In this document: positions 40,425-51,761 of the stretch, piece by piece
Numbering within the stretch: the stretch's first letter is position 1
How the letters are laid out: every line of letters starts with the position of its first letter
Origin: Galdieria sulphuraria
Taxonomy: Eukaryota; Rhodophyta; Bangiophyceae; Galdieriales; Galdieriaceae
NCBI RefSeq assembly: GCF_000341285.1
Contig: NW_005178471.1
Span: forward strand, 78,074 to 142,073
Direction: 5' to 3'
Length of the DNA stretch: 64,000 nt
Translations under genes and position numbers: made by a program
The notes under the pieces: generated by a model
Seen by the model: the letters and a program-made list of their open reading frames with translations, nothing else
Told to the model about the DNA's origin: nothing
Database searches by the model: none

Positions 40425-41682
40425 TTAAGGAGCTTCTTTGGACACATCCTGTGCTTCTTTCTTTGAAGGACGAATCACTCGCGCAGGCATTCCGGTCCGC
40501 CATGACTGAACCAGTGTTTCAGCAACTCGAGTGGCTTCGATTGCATCATGAATATTCGCAAAATGACTAACTGACTCTCCACGAAGCATATCCACAAATG
40601 CTTGCATCTCATCTCGAAAGGCAATACGAAAACGTTGAGAAAAACTGGGGCAAATGTCTGTGGATGCCCTACCAGCCTTTAAGGTGACCATAGGCGTATC
40701 CTTTACTTCACCAATTTGTATCGTTCCATCTGCTGATACTAATTCGGATGTGACATTATAACCATAACGCAAAGAACGCGATAAATGCATAAAGCAACGA
40801 GCTCCCGATTCCATTTCCAAAATACACAAAGCAGTATCCGATTCGCCCATATCCTTCAAGTGTGGATATACCAAAGCATCACAACTAGCAAAGACCCTTG
40901 CTACCTCACTTCTTAATAACCAACGGGCAAGGTCTGAAGAAGTGTCATTCAAAATGAAGCACGTTCAAAGATACTTACCGATATCATGTACTGCAAGGTC
41001 TAATAAAGTAGAGTTAAAACCCAAGTCACGTTGATATTTATCTGGAAAGTCAGGATCACCACTCGTACACTTCAATACCAAAGATTTCCCCATTGCTGAT
41101 CTACGAGTTTGTTCCTGAAAGTCAAAGTCATTTTTCCGTTCATAGAGGAAGATAACTACCTACCCATGCACCCCGATAACAAGGATCGAATCTTCTCTGA
41201 AAACCTATGACACACTTCACACCAGAAGATTGCACTATTTCTTCTAAATCAGCAACAGCTTCCGTGGAATATCTTATATAACTAAGTAAAAGGATATATA
41301 AACTGAATAGAAAAAACGAACCCTAAAGGTTTCTCACAAAATATGGCTTTTCCGTGTTTGGCTGCCAAAGCAACTTGTTTGGCATGATCTCGTGGTTTCG
41401 TGGCTAAAACAACTGCTTCTATTTCCTTATCTGTTATTGCTTCTTCGTAATTCTGAAATGTCCTTTTTAGTTGAAAGCAATCAGCAAGAGAAGTGAGAAG
41501 ACAAGTCAAGACTCTCACCTAGCAGCTCTCAGTTCCTGCCCCAGATTCTGTAAAAGTTCCTTTCTTTTACACGCCAAAGAAAGCTCTACACCAGGAAACT
41601 TTACCAAGTTACGAGCGTGAATGATTCCCATCTCTCCTAAACCTAACACACATATTCTTAAACGACGCAAAACACTCGTCAT
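40425..41682 (-). CDS. Gfo/Idh/MocA-family oxidoreductase
   Basis: Five exons (41682-41519, 41462-41322, 41281-41164, 41114-40979, 40933-40425) encode 355 aa. The N-terminal Rossmann fold shows RICVLGLGEMGIIHARNL, close to GxGxxG. The hallmark EKP is in AIFCEKPLG. GFQRRFDPCYRGA and VHDIDLARWLL carry the family's active-site positions, the HD-x3-D/H pattern seen in inositol 2-dehydrogenases. The protein should be an NAD(P)-dependent sugar or inositol dehydrogenase in the cytosol; the exact substrate cannot be read from sequence. The first acceptor was chosen at 41463 because the alternative site gives a stop. Confidence 0.88.
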
Positions 41683-42164
41683 ATCTCAAACAATCACTGC
41701 CAATTCGATCTTTAAGGAATGAATGTAGGATAGAGTCATTATCAGCTTGTCATCGGTATTTGTCACAAATATATTTGTATCCATAAGTTTATTTCCAAAA
41801 GAGTATATTCTCATTGTTTTTATGCATGGAATAGAGAAAGGTGGACATTATGTTTATCTTTAGAATGGCTTTTGAATGAGATACTTTTCTGATATTCAAT
41901 TGGTTTTACATAGAATAAAAATTCTTATGGGAATTCTTTTCTTAGATAGAAACTGAACGCATCACAACAACATATATCTCATTTCTCCTTGTCTCATAAG
42001 AACAACTGTAGAAATGATTTGTTTGGGTTATCCATCGGCCACAAAAGTCGATTCTTTGTCTCAAGCAAATTTGCTTCGGGACAGTATTTGATAGATATAT
42101 ATACATATATGTATATCTACTAATATAGTGTCCTTTTTTTATGTCAACTGGATATTAGCAAAAG
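41683..42164. other. Divergent spacer
   Basis: About 480 bp of AT-rich DNA with a palindromic-looking tatatacatatatgtata stretch around 42095-42115. No gene is seen; it probably holds the two promoters. Confidence 0.4.
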
Positions 42165-43769
42165 ATGGTGCACAGTGCAAAGGAGAAACTCAAAAAGCTC
42201 CCATATATTCAAGAAGACTTGGAACAAGGTTTTTTGGAGTCTTCTATGTCTAGAAGAAGATTTAGTCGACTGTCTTCTAAAACTCAACTCAACTTCCAAA
42301 CCACTTTAACGGGATCATCCAACACAAGTAATTGTAAGGGGGAAGCCATGAATAGTAATAATACTTTTTCATACAGTACAAATATTTATCAGTTGTTTTA
42401 TTCCTTCCTCATTTTCTTGAAAACGTTACACCACAACTACTCTTTGACAAGCAACCAGAACCCTTTTTGCAAGGACAATTACAGCAAACTAAAGTATTTG
42501 GTTCTTTTCTTGAGTTTTGAATTCAATATGACTGCCTCCTATTGCGTTTCTTCTGTAGCTTCCAACTATCGACGTACCATGCTTTTAGAATTGTCAACAT
42601 ACCGGATCGTTCAAGGATTGAATATCTCGAGTTTCTTAGTAAGTTTTATCGCCTCCATTATGTTGTTTACTGCTGTTATTTCAATGATACGAGAAAAGCA
42701 ACAGACCACTACACCACTGCTGCAACTGGAGAAAATGAAGACCTCGACATTTCTTATTGGAGCGGAACAAATGAGTCATGTATTGTTGTTTCTATCCTGC
42801 TTTCATTTTACAGTTGAAATGAATCATAACAGAATAGAAAGAAATGATCACTTTGGACTCATTGCTTTCACAGGTGGTTTCGTTATTGCCGCATTATTTG
42901 TGCACAAGACAATATCCTCTCTTTTAAGGCATTCGTTTTGGCCTATCATGGAATTTTCTCCTACTTGGCTTTCATTTTTGGTTTCTGTATTCAACATCTT
43001 CAGTGACACCAATATTATGTTTCACTCTATTATAGTCTGGGAAGGAAACTTGCAGGAATCTTGGTTACTTCTACCTATCTCCACCTGGTATGATACTCAT
43101 GATCACTTCAATTATCACTCGATGCTACAGCAGCTGGGCTCCTTGACCTTATCCATGTTAATTGCTTTTCTTTTGGAAGTTATGAAGATTGGGCTACTTG
43201 TTCGTTGGCAAGTATGCTTTGTAATGACATCCTACTTATCTCGTTTTGGAGATAAAACGACTTTACGCTCAGAGTGGATTTCTCACCTGTTTTATCGATG
43301 TCTTATTGTTGCCTCCTGGATGGGTTGGAGTATGATTCTATCATTGACTTTGGGAACTGCTAGCTTTGTCAGCGTTATAAGTGACTATCCTTTTACAATG
43401 TCGTGGTCTTCTTTTTTCTCAATCTTTCTTTCCTATTTATCTCATTGGATTACCATTCTCATCTACGCTGTCATGATATTTGCTCATCAAATCTCCCCAA
43501 GAATGAGTTGCTCTAGTGGAGCCACTCAATACAAATGGAGCAAACTCAAATGGCTATTTGTATCATTTTGTATCTTTCTAAGCAGTCATCCCATTACTCG
43601 TTATTTTCTAATGAGTTGGTTTCCTGCACTATTTTCTACCTTCAAGGAACTGTTGTGGATAACGACAAAAGTGATTCCCTTTTGCTATTTATCATTCATT
43701 CTTTATGATGAAGCTAAGCCATTTATTTATTTATCTTTTACAAGTCGTCAACATTCGTTGTTACTCTAA
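42165..43769 (+). CDS. Multi-pass membrane protein, unrecognised
   Basis: A 534-aa single-exon protein with about eight to ten hydrophobic helices from residue 70 onward, after a basic/polar N-terminus (MVHSAKEKLKKLPYIQEDL). Aromatic residues, Ser and His are frequent (for example SHVLLFLSCFHFTVEMNHN and YDTHDHFNYHSMLQQLG). I do not recognise a family. A transporter or an endomembrane scaffold are both possible. Its last 65 bases overlap the start of the TRIC-like gene in another frame, so the two may be separate overlapping genes or parts of one spliced gene. Confidence 0.65.
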   Translation: MVHSAKEKLKKLPYIQEDLEQGFLESSMSRRRFSRLSSKTQLNFQTTLTGSSNTSNCKGEAMNSNNTFSYSTNIYQLFYSFLIFLKTLHHNYSLTSNQNPFCKDNYSKLKYLVLFLSFEFNMTASYCVSSVASNYRRTMLLELSTYRIVQGLNISSFLVSFIASIMLFTAVISMIREKQQTTTPLLQLEKMKTSTFLIGAEQMSHVLLFLSCFHFTVEMNHNRIERNDHFGLIAFTGGFVIAALFVHKTISSLLRHSFWPIMEFSPTWLSFLVSVFNIFSDTNIMFHSIIVWEGNLQESWLLLPISTWYDTHDHFNYHSMLQQLGSLTLSMLIAFLLEVMKIGLLVRWQVCFVMTSYLSRFGDKTTLRSEWISHLFYRCLIVASWMGWSMILSLTLGTASFVSVISDYPFTMSWSSFFSIFLSYLSHWITILIYAVMIFAHQISPRMSCSSGATQYKWSKLKWLFVSFCIFLSSHPITRYFLMSWFPALFSTFKELLWITTKVIPFCYLSFILYDEAKPFIYLSFTSRQHSLLL

Positions 43770-44897
43770 ATTGGCGCCACAAGACGGCATTTTTCTCCTG
43801 GAAACCTTGTCTCATTGGGAAGATTTTTTGGGAGGCAGAGTAAGTAGGTGGAAGGAACAATTAAGCTTGGAAAAGAATGGTTTGTATACTTTGCCCTCAT
43901 GTCACAGAAATAATAAACTACTGTTATCCAGGATTGGTGGAAAACCCCAAGTCAATCATCTTTTGCTTCCTTGTTTGAGGCATTATTTCCTGATACCTTG
44001 GCAGTTTGGTTAACTCAACTACCGATGTTTCCGTTTCTCGTGTTTTGTCATGTTCTTCAAGTTATCCTGAAACTCGATCAACTACCTGGATTTGCTCAGC
44101 AATATTGGTTGAAAACCTATGTTGTCTCGTTTTGTGTAGCTTTTGGTGGCAGCACTATTGCCCATATCCTTTGTGGGAAAGTGGTTCCTTGGTTATCTTT
44201 TCCCAACGACCGACTGGTTGCTACAACCTTTGTTGCTTGGTGGTTGGTTCACTGTCTTCCTTGGTTTCATTTAGTTTCTCGTTGGAGCTTAGTTCGAGCA
44301 ACTATTGCTGGATTAGCTGCGGTTGCAAAAGCTCGTTCCATCATGCAGTTCATCGATGATGTCCACAAATGGTTTCCTATTGGTGGAGGTGTGTTAGGGA
44401 ATGTAGTTTTGGGTACTATTGCGGGTTGTGGTGGTAATCTTTTTCTCATTGTCGAAGAAAAGTGGCGAGTTGGTTCAACTTGCAGTGTATCGGAGCTTTC
44501 TCGTCCCACCCACAACCTCAAGTCAGCATTCTGTATTTCGTTGATATACACCGTTGCTCGACGGAAAAGATGGCAATACGGTAACTATCTTTCATTACAA
44601 TGGGAACCGTGGTTACCGTTATCCCGTGTTTACAAGTGTATTTGTTTGTTTATGTTTGTTCACTCGTGGGTGGAAGAATATACTGGCTGTGTTCACTTAT
44701 TTGGGCTGTTGTTATCACCGATTGAGCAAATGGCTTGTTCATTGTTTCGTATCCGTGTAACCGTTGACCCCCGAACAACAAGTTCTGTGGCAACCGTACA
44801 TGAGGTCGTGGATTCGACGAGTACTAGTTCAATGAAAACCACCAGTGCTTTGGCATACGTAAAACAGTATTCACCTATGAAAGGGAAGACAAGTTAG
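43705..44897 (+). CDS. TRIC-type (TMEM38-like) cation channel
   Basis: Two exons (43705-43839, 43932-44897) in phase 0 give 366 aa. Several hydrophobic helices are followed by a segment like RSIMQFIDDVHKWFPIGGG and GNVVLGTIAGCGGNLFLI, which fits the TRIC pattern of a basic stretch, then VG-x-GxGGG helices. TRIC channels are trimeric K+ channels of the ER that balance charge during calcium release. The C-terminal tail is Ser/Thr-rich. The canonical KEVxR motif is not clean (AVAKARS here), so the similarity is moderate. The first ATG lies inside the preceding membrane-protein frame, and no later in-frame ATG precedes the intron. Confidence 0.6.
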
Positions 44898-45205
44898 ATT
44901 CTAGAAATTATTCCTAGGAATGAATAATCTGATAGAGAAGATGTGTAGAAGAAATTGACAACAAGAATCCAGTTTGTACAAGGAAGAATCCCCTTTTTTC
45001 TCTCTCTCTCTCTCTCTCTTCTCTGTGTGTGTGTGTGTGTGTGTGTTGTATAAGCAATGATGATCCAGAAATATGCTATGTATGTATGCACTATGTTCCG
45101 TCGTCCCCAAAAAAAAGGTCCTTGATTTCTGATCGCTTTATTAAAAAAAGACGAAGAGCAGAGGGAAAATATATTTCAAGTCCCATCATATGTTTTCATT
45201 ATATA
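44898..45205. other. Convergent spacer with microsatellites
   Basis: About 310 bp between the TRIC-like and ankyrin 3' ends, containing (TC)n and (TG)n runs. No gene. Confidence 0.5.
45001..45046. repeat. Compound (TC)n-(TG)n microsatellite
   Basis: TC repeats at about 45001-45019 are followed by TG repeats at about 45024-45046. It is positioned between two convergent genes. Confidence 0.95.
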
Positions 45206-48200
45206 CTATCTACCGGTACTATCTTCATCCACAATGTCTTCGATATGAAAACCAAAGTTCTCCTTGGCAAACTCTTCCGAAATATCATGATGGTCATTCC
45301 CACCAAACAACATATTACTCGATGCAGACGAATGGTTCCATAGACCACTAGTATTCAATGCACGGCCACTACTTATCTCGGTCATATCGGGATAACTAAA
45401 GGAAACCGATTGCACAGGTTTGCTACCTGCATAGTAACCACTAAGATGGTCGCTCAATCTAGTGACATTATCCATAAAAGTACCAAAGCTAACCGACTGG
45501 TCCGACTTAGTATCCTGTAAACCATTCACGACACCACTGGGATGTTCCACTTCCAATGGAGATGATGTCGTATAGAATTGATCCAATGCAACTGACGTGT
45601 GAGCGACATGTCCATATGAAGAGGTAACAGAGGAAAGTTGTTTCTTAAAAGTCAAGGGATTCGGTGACGATGAACTAGATGAAGACGATGAAGAGGAAGA
45701 GTGCCTAGGTTCATGCTTGAAACGATGGTTACTTGTAGCTTCAGAAACTGTTTCCTCTTCTCTTCTACTTGGTTTATCCACAAGACGAGTCAAGGCTCCT
45801 CTTTCTCGTAATGTTCGCAGTTTCACCCATTCCAACCATTCCATATTTTGGCAAACAACAACATGCTTGCATTTGTTACATATTGCTTCATTTTTATCCA
45901 ACCAAACATAATGGTGGATACAATTGCATTCCTCACTTGTTTCATCTTGCGCGATATAGCTTGTTTGACCAGTATTCTCTTCACTGGATGAGTAGCTACG
46001 CAGCACTTCTAATGGGCTGTTGGATAAATGCAAATGACGTGATAATCTTTTCTTCGACACCTGATTGTTACGGCTTCTCTCATTCACAACTTTTTCGTTA
46101 TAAGAACCTGAATCTTGCCTTTCCTCTACTTTGGTGGAGTCTTCGGCATCCGGGTAAGACAAACCATTATCCGAATCAATACCTTCATAGGTTTTTGTCA
46201 TTACATTGCTTGTTTCCAACTTGGAAGAGCTCAACTCCATCCAAACTTGTTCTTGAATACGAGCCTGACTATCCATCAACCGTTGCCTTGCATGTTTCCA
46301 GGCTGATTCACATTTCTCTGCATCAAACAAAGAACCAAAAGTAACCGCCTCATCACCATATTGATCTTCAGCCAATGATGCTACAAAATTTTCCACTGCC
46401 TGCGATATAACTTTCGGGTCATCACATTCACTTTCTGAGAGTAGTTTGGACCGACACCATTCACCCAAGCGCTGTGCCAACAAGTGACCGCTTTCAATCA
46501 ACTCTTCTAAGCCGTCATATTTCTTCGCTTTTTTACATAAAACACTCAAACGACGACCATCTGGCCATTTTTCCACCGACTCTGGAGCAGCTTCCAGCAA
46601 TTCCCTTGTCTCGTCCAAAAAGGTCTCCAACTGAGACTTGAAAAAAGTTTGTCTTCTGAGTTGTTCTATAACAACTCTTGCTTCCTCTGCTTCCTTTATC
46701 ATACCCAGAGATTCCATTTCCTGTTTCCACTTGTTCATCATTTCCAAGTCATTCGACTCTACTGCACTCTGAAATCGTTCACCTACAGCTTTTGTGGCAC
46801 GCAACCTTTGTAAATGTCGTTCTACTTGTTGAATATCACGCGCTAATGCATTCAGACCCAATGCACGAATACTATCCAATTCACCTTCAATATATTCTTC
46901 GTCTTGTAAGCTACCAAGCTGCCGCAATCTTTTTCGTTCACCTTTCACAATCTTCACAAGTTTCTTCTTCATCGAATCCATGACTGACTTCAGTTCAACT
47001 GATACATCTTCCGAATGTTGCGATATAAACTGTTCCATGTCTTTCACCAATTGTTCTACTTCACAATATGAGGAAGTTGTGGTTTCAGCAGTTTCCAAGT
47101 AAGGATGTGCTTTTTTAATAAGTTTTTGTTCTTCTACTGCTTTCTTACGTTGTTCTGCCACTGCTTCTTCCTTTTCTTTTTCCTTTTCATGAAACCATAT
47201 TTCAGCACTTTCCAACACCGAATTCATGTCTCCAAAGATTTTTGTGCATAACAGTGCCGGCAGACAACTAGTCAACTTTCTGCCTTGTTTGATCAACTCC
47301 TCCACTTGTTCCATCTGTTTATTTGTTTGAGCACCCTGGAGACATTTCACCACATCCATTGCTTTTTTGATTCTCTCATTCATTTCAAGTGCCTCTTGAT
47401 ACAACGCGTCTTGAGTCATTCCTAACCTTTCCGCTCGTTTCAGCGCTCTTGTCAATGCTTTATGGTCACCAATCTTTTCTACCGAGGACAAAGCTTCCGA
47501 CAACTGTTTGCGTGCTTGCTCTTGACTAATTTTTCTTTCCATTTCCAATTTCTCTTCTCTCCAACGCCTTTCCTCTTCTTGGATTCTGGAAAGAGTATCA
47601 CGAGCTTTTTGGATGTTCTTACTCAAATGATATTCAAGTTTCCGCCCGAAGGAAAACGGATGATGAGAATGATGACTCAAGTCATTGACAAGTTCTTGAG
47701 GTTTATTCACAGCTTCTGAAGAACCATTACTCGACCAGCCTTCCATAATACTCTGATGAAAAGACCCTGTTTTGTCATCCAACCCCGTAGAAGATGATTT
47801 AGATGATTTGTCTTCCTTTGGAACACTAACGGGCTGAGAATCGGGACGTAGCGCTGCAATCTGTAATAACAACTTGTTTGCGTGGGCAATCGATTCCGTC
47901 AGTTTCGGAATGGACTTGCAGTTAATTGCGTCATCTAACTTTGTCAAAACTTCGTTAGCTTCAACTTCCTTTCGCTTTCTTTCACGTTTGAAAAAATCTT
48001 CACCATTAACATTTCCACCTTTACCAACATCTCGTTGTGGTCGTCTCTTGGTAACCACTGTTGATGACTGACCAGTGGTTCTACTGGAGCTGCTTGGTGT
48101 GTTCAAACTAGAGCCTTCTAATGAAGAAGAGCCATTCATTTGCGAAGACTGCTGGAAGGAAAGGGACCGGTCACACGAATTAGGTACTGAATCAACATTC

Positions 48201-49505
48201 TTATTTTCTTGCTGGGATTTTAGCTGTTCCACTAACACGCGCAACATTTCTCGGTGACCAAATCTAGCAGAGAACTGAACAAGTGTGAAACTCATCTTTC
48301 CCAAAGTTTTAAGTTTATCATCCACAGTTGCTCCATAGTTCAACAACTTTTTTACACAAGCGGTGTGCCCATTAAGAACTGCCAAGTCCAATGGTGACCA
48401 GCCTTTACTCGTTTTCACATGAACATCCGCATTGTGTTGAATCAACAAGTCAACAATGTCCGCATGCCCTTTTGATGCTGCCAAGGCAAGAGGTTGCAAG
48501 CAATCGTTCGTTTCATGATCCTTGTGAATCAAGAGTTTAAGGTTAGCCGTTTGGTGTACGGAACAACCAAAATCGAGAAGAGTGCGTGCACTAATATGCT
48601 ATATAAGCAAATTTCAACTTGACAAAAAAACCTTCTTACCATTCAAAGTCTCCATTCTCCACAGCAATAAACAACAAAGAACCTCCTTGTGAGGCTCCTC
48701 CTCCTAGAGTGCTAACTCCGGTAGAAAGAATTGCGCCATTCTCCATCAAGCACTTGACCACTTCTACATGACCTCCTCTGACTGCATAATGTAAAGGCGT
48801 TGTTTCGCTCGAATTCTTTATGTCCACTTGTGCATGTCCTTCATGAATGAGAGTTCGAACACACTCTGACTGACCATAAATAGCTGCAAGATGCAATGAT
48901 GATAACTGTTGTTCATCTTGAAGATTAGCGTTGGCACCGGCTGATAACAACATTTGAACAACTTGACTGTGACCTTTCTGACAAGCATGGAATAAAGGAG
49001 TCTGTCCTTTAGCAGACTTCACATCCACTTGGGCTCCACGTTCTAATAAAAGAGATACAATGCGAGTATAACCAGAAGACGCAGCTAAATGTAGCGCAGT
49101 AAGGCCATCCGCACATCGGGCTTGGGGATTAGCACCACTATCCAACAATATTTGACAGCATCGCAAGTAACCTTTGAACGATTATTTCGTCACTCTCTAC
49201 GAACGAAGCACTTACTTACCTTTGTACGCTGCCCAAGCCAAAGCTGTCAAACGTTTACGACCAAAAGTTGCATCGAGCTCCGGTTTACATTTTCGAACAA
49301 TCATCTCCACACAGAGAGGTTTTCCCAACTTGGCTGCCAACACAAATGCTGGCAATGACGTTTCCGGCATAGAATTCGAATGATTGGAACGACTATTTGA
49401 CTTGTTCCCAACCGGTCGAACTGCTGCGGGGGTTTCTATCGCTGCGCTTCGATCACTCCATTTCATACGTGAAAGTATTGCAGCCAAACAATGAGAATGT
49501 CCCAT
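45206..49505 (-). CDS. Ankyrin-repeat / coiled-coil protein, 1400 aa
   Basis: Three exons (49505-49220, 49171-48640, 48590-45206) join in frame to 1400 aa. The first ~400 residues hold about nine or ten ankyrin repeats, for example DGLTALHLAASSGYTRIVSL and GWSPLDLAVLNGHTACVKKL. The middle 600 residues are highly charged helical/coiled coil (SRIQEEERRWREEKLEMER). Near the C-terminus a compact Cys/His segment (CNCIHHYVWL...CNKCKHVVVC), a possible zinc site, precedes a poly-Ser run and a Ser/Thr-rich tail. Acceptor 48591 was chosen because it alone keeps the ankyrin frame. A large scaffold or adaptor is likely; no enzyme domain is seen. The start at 49505 is the first ATG, but an ambiguous base at 49576 obscures the sequence just upstream. 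Confidence 0.82.
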
Positions 49506-49519
49506 GCGAACCGCTCTTC

Positions 49520-51066
49520 CTAATTTTCCAGCAATATAACTCGAGAAGAAAGTTGCCCAGAAGCAACCCAATCACNAAAATCACAGGCACCTAAAGGTTG
49601 CGAGAAGGCTTGTGTCGGGTCTGTTTTGGTTTCAGAGTTAAGTTTCGACTTTTTATCCACTAGAGGATTAATATCTGTGCAAAGGACACACTGGCAAGGT
49701 GTCAATGCTGGAGGAAGTAAATCATGATCACTTATGTCGTCATCCAGTTCGGAACAGATAGACTCTTCTGACTCCGAATTTTCGTACTCTGTCGACTCTT
49801 GTACTTCTGGTTTGAACGTCGAGATCCGCTTTCGTATATTTACAGAATTTGCTATAGATTCGGAACCAAAAAAGGTTTGAATGATAGACAAAGCTCGTCT
49901 AACAAGCTCCATATTCGAGCTTTGTGCTAACATTTCAATTTTTTCTACTCCATTGCATTCGACTACCAGTGCTGCGTAAGGATTATATCGCTTGCCATAT
50001 GTTCTTGCCAACTGTTCTCCTACAAACAAAACATTTCTCAAACCTTTTAACGCTATGGAAGAAATTGTACTGCAGCACTTCCAGAAGACATCCAGTTCTT
50101 TGGTAGAGTCCAACAAATTACAAAAGGAATTGATACCTCCCTTGTCCACAAGATACTGAATCTGACCTTCATCAAAGTTTGCGGTTATATTATATAAAAC
50201 CCAGGAAGCATCTTCTCGACAAGCCACGTCGCTATTATCTATCAGTTCAATGAGAGTAGGCAATATATCTGCCTCGATGACATCTTCCACTTGATGAGCA
50301 GATTCAGTAATATTGGATATAATCCAACAGCACTCCTTTCGAATTCCTTTCTCCGGGCTTGAAAGAAGTGCCTTCAAACAGGGAAGTGCATTACAGTCGA
50401 TTATGATTTGCGTTTGTCTGTCATCCCCACAGGCAATATTCCCAATTACTTGTAAAGCTGCACTTTGAACAGCAACCGAGACAGGGAATCGAACGCCGTC
50501 ACTCTTTTGTTGGGGTTGCAATAAAGCAATGAGTTTCGGTACCACGTCTGTCTCTAAAATAGCTTGAATTCTGTCGTTCTGGATACCGTCACCAAAAAGC
50601 TGACAAAGTCCCAAGCAAGTTTCCCTCAACACTTGTTCATCCTTGCTTTCCTCCAGTAGTCGCGCGAAAACTGCGGCTGAAGAACGTACCTAGAACGATT
50701 CGGTTGTTAGTAGTGTTCCCTCCTATGCAAATACAGAGCACTTACTTTAGCTAGAGGCAGCTCTGCAAAAGTTTCGTCCATGCTTGCCAAGTTTGTAGAA
50801 CCCAACCCCAACCGGTCTTCCGCCACTGCCCGTGCTTCAGATAAAAGTCGAACAGCGGAGTTGGTGTCCATAGACAAACTACTGAGAGCTTCGTCGAATT
50901 CTTCTGCCAAGGAATCCAACGTGAGTGTGCTATTATCTTCAGAGTTTCTTTCCAAGTGCAAGTCTTCTCTAGACAGCAGCTGTTGCAGTTGTGCCCGTGC
51001 AGTAATAACCTGAGGTTCCAAATTCGCAAAGTTGTAGTTATCCAACTGTTCCTTTGAAGTAGCCAT
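49520..51066 (-). CDS. Importin-alpha-like ARM-repeat protein without IBB domain
   Basis: Two exons (51066-50746, 50689-49520) give about 496 aa. The ARM region matches importin-alpha repeats: ALQVIGNIACGDDRQTQIII, LLSSPEKGIRKECCWIISNI and AACREDASWVLYNIT-like blocks with the conserved W-x3-N array, then a NPYAALVVECNGVEKIEML block typical of ARM 10. The N-terminal 90 residues are acidic and helical and lack the Arg/Lys-rich importin-beta-binding domain. The C-terminus is acidic with Cys-rich CQCVLCTD. An ambiguous base at 49576 falls inside the last codons, so the extreme C-terminus is uncertain. It may be a divergent cargo adaptor or an importin-alpha relative with another role. Confidence 0.75.
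49576..49576. other. Ambiguous base (n)
   Basis: The only undetermined base in the window. It lies inside the importin-alpha-like reading frame near its end and upstream of the ankyrin start, so a hidden indel here would change both gene models. Confidence 0.99.
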
Positions 51067-51126
51067 AATCTTTTCTTGTTTTCTATGAGCAAGAAAAGTA
51101 GCTCCAAAATTAACCTGCTGTATCAC

Positions 51127-51761
51127 TCGCGGGTTGTTTCAAGTTGTGGCTATTCGGTTTTGCATGCACACAAAAAGGCCCACGAAAGAGGGAGAGTCAA
51201 GAAATGAATGAATGGGAACAGTGAGTGTTTCTTTCCTCTTTCTCACACATAGATGAGTTGGCTATCGTCATTTCAATGCTCTAAAAGTACTCTTATGAAT
51301 ACAATAATCAACTTGTAATTTCATGAGTAGATTATTATGAGGAACCAATGATGAGAACGGAGAGATAGTTGTCTAGAAACTTGCACAAACTCTTTTATTT
51401 GAAGCAAATGGAAACTACGAGTTGACAAGTGATGCAGTAATATGTTTAGAATATCCCAAACATTCCATACATTTGATGAATAAAGAACCATCATTCTTTT
51501 TTCAATGGATGGCCCAAAAAGTAGTATTCCATAAATATATCGATGCATTGGATGAGGACCATCCGATGAGACTGAGAAAAGTCATCTCACATTGTGAGAC
51601 AAAGTTGATCAACTCCTAACCCGTCATTATTATATCTCTAGATTTCAATAGGTTAAATGTGACTTTTGAAAACTTTTAGTAGTTGGTTGTTGCTTTCATA
51701 AGCTTGTTATCTAAAAAGAAATGCTTTCAGGATGGATTGATTGATTGATTGGACATCTTTG
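51127..51761. other. Intergenic; possible unrecognised exon 51377-51619
   Basis: About 630 bp between divergent genes. From a splice-like acceptor (gtctag at 51371-51376), a frame runs to TAA at 51619. It reads KLAQTLLFEANGNYELTSDA and later FFFQWMAQKVVFHKYIDALD, with coding-like composition. I could not find an upstream exon in phase or a family, so it is not called as a gene. Confidence 0.3.

Noticed and set aside
43771-43778. Second E2F-like ttggcgcc sequence
   Set aside because: Lies inside the first exon of the TRIC-like gene, lacks the T-rich 5' half of the consensus and is not near a replication gene.
45769-46344. Plus-strand frame of 191 codons
   Set aside because: Antisense to the ankyrin protein; no start context or domain.
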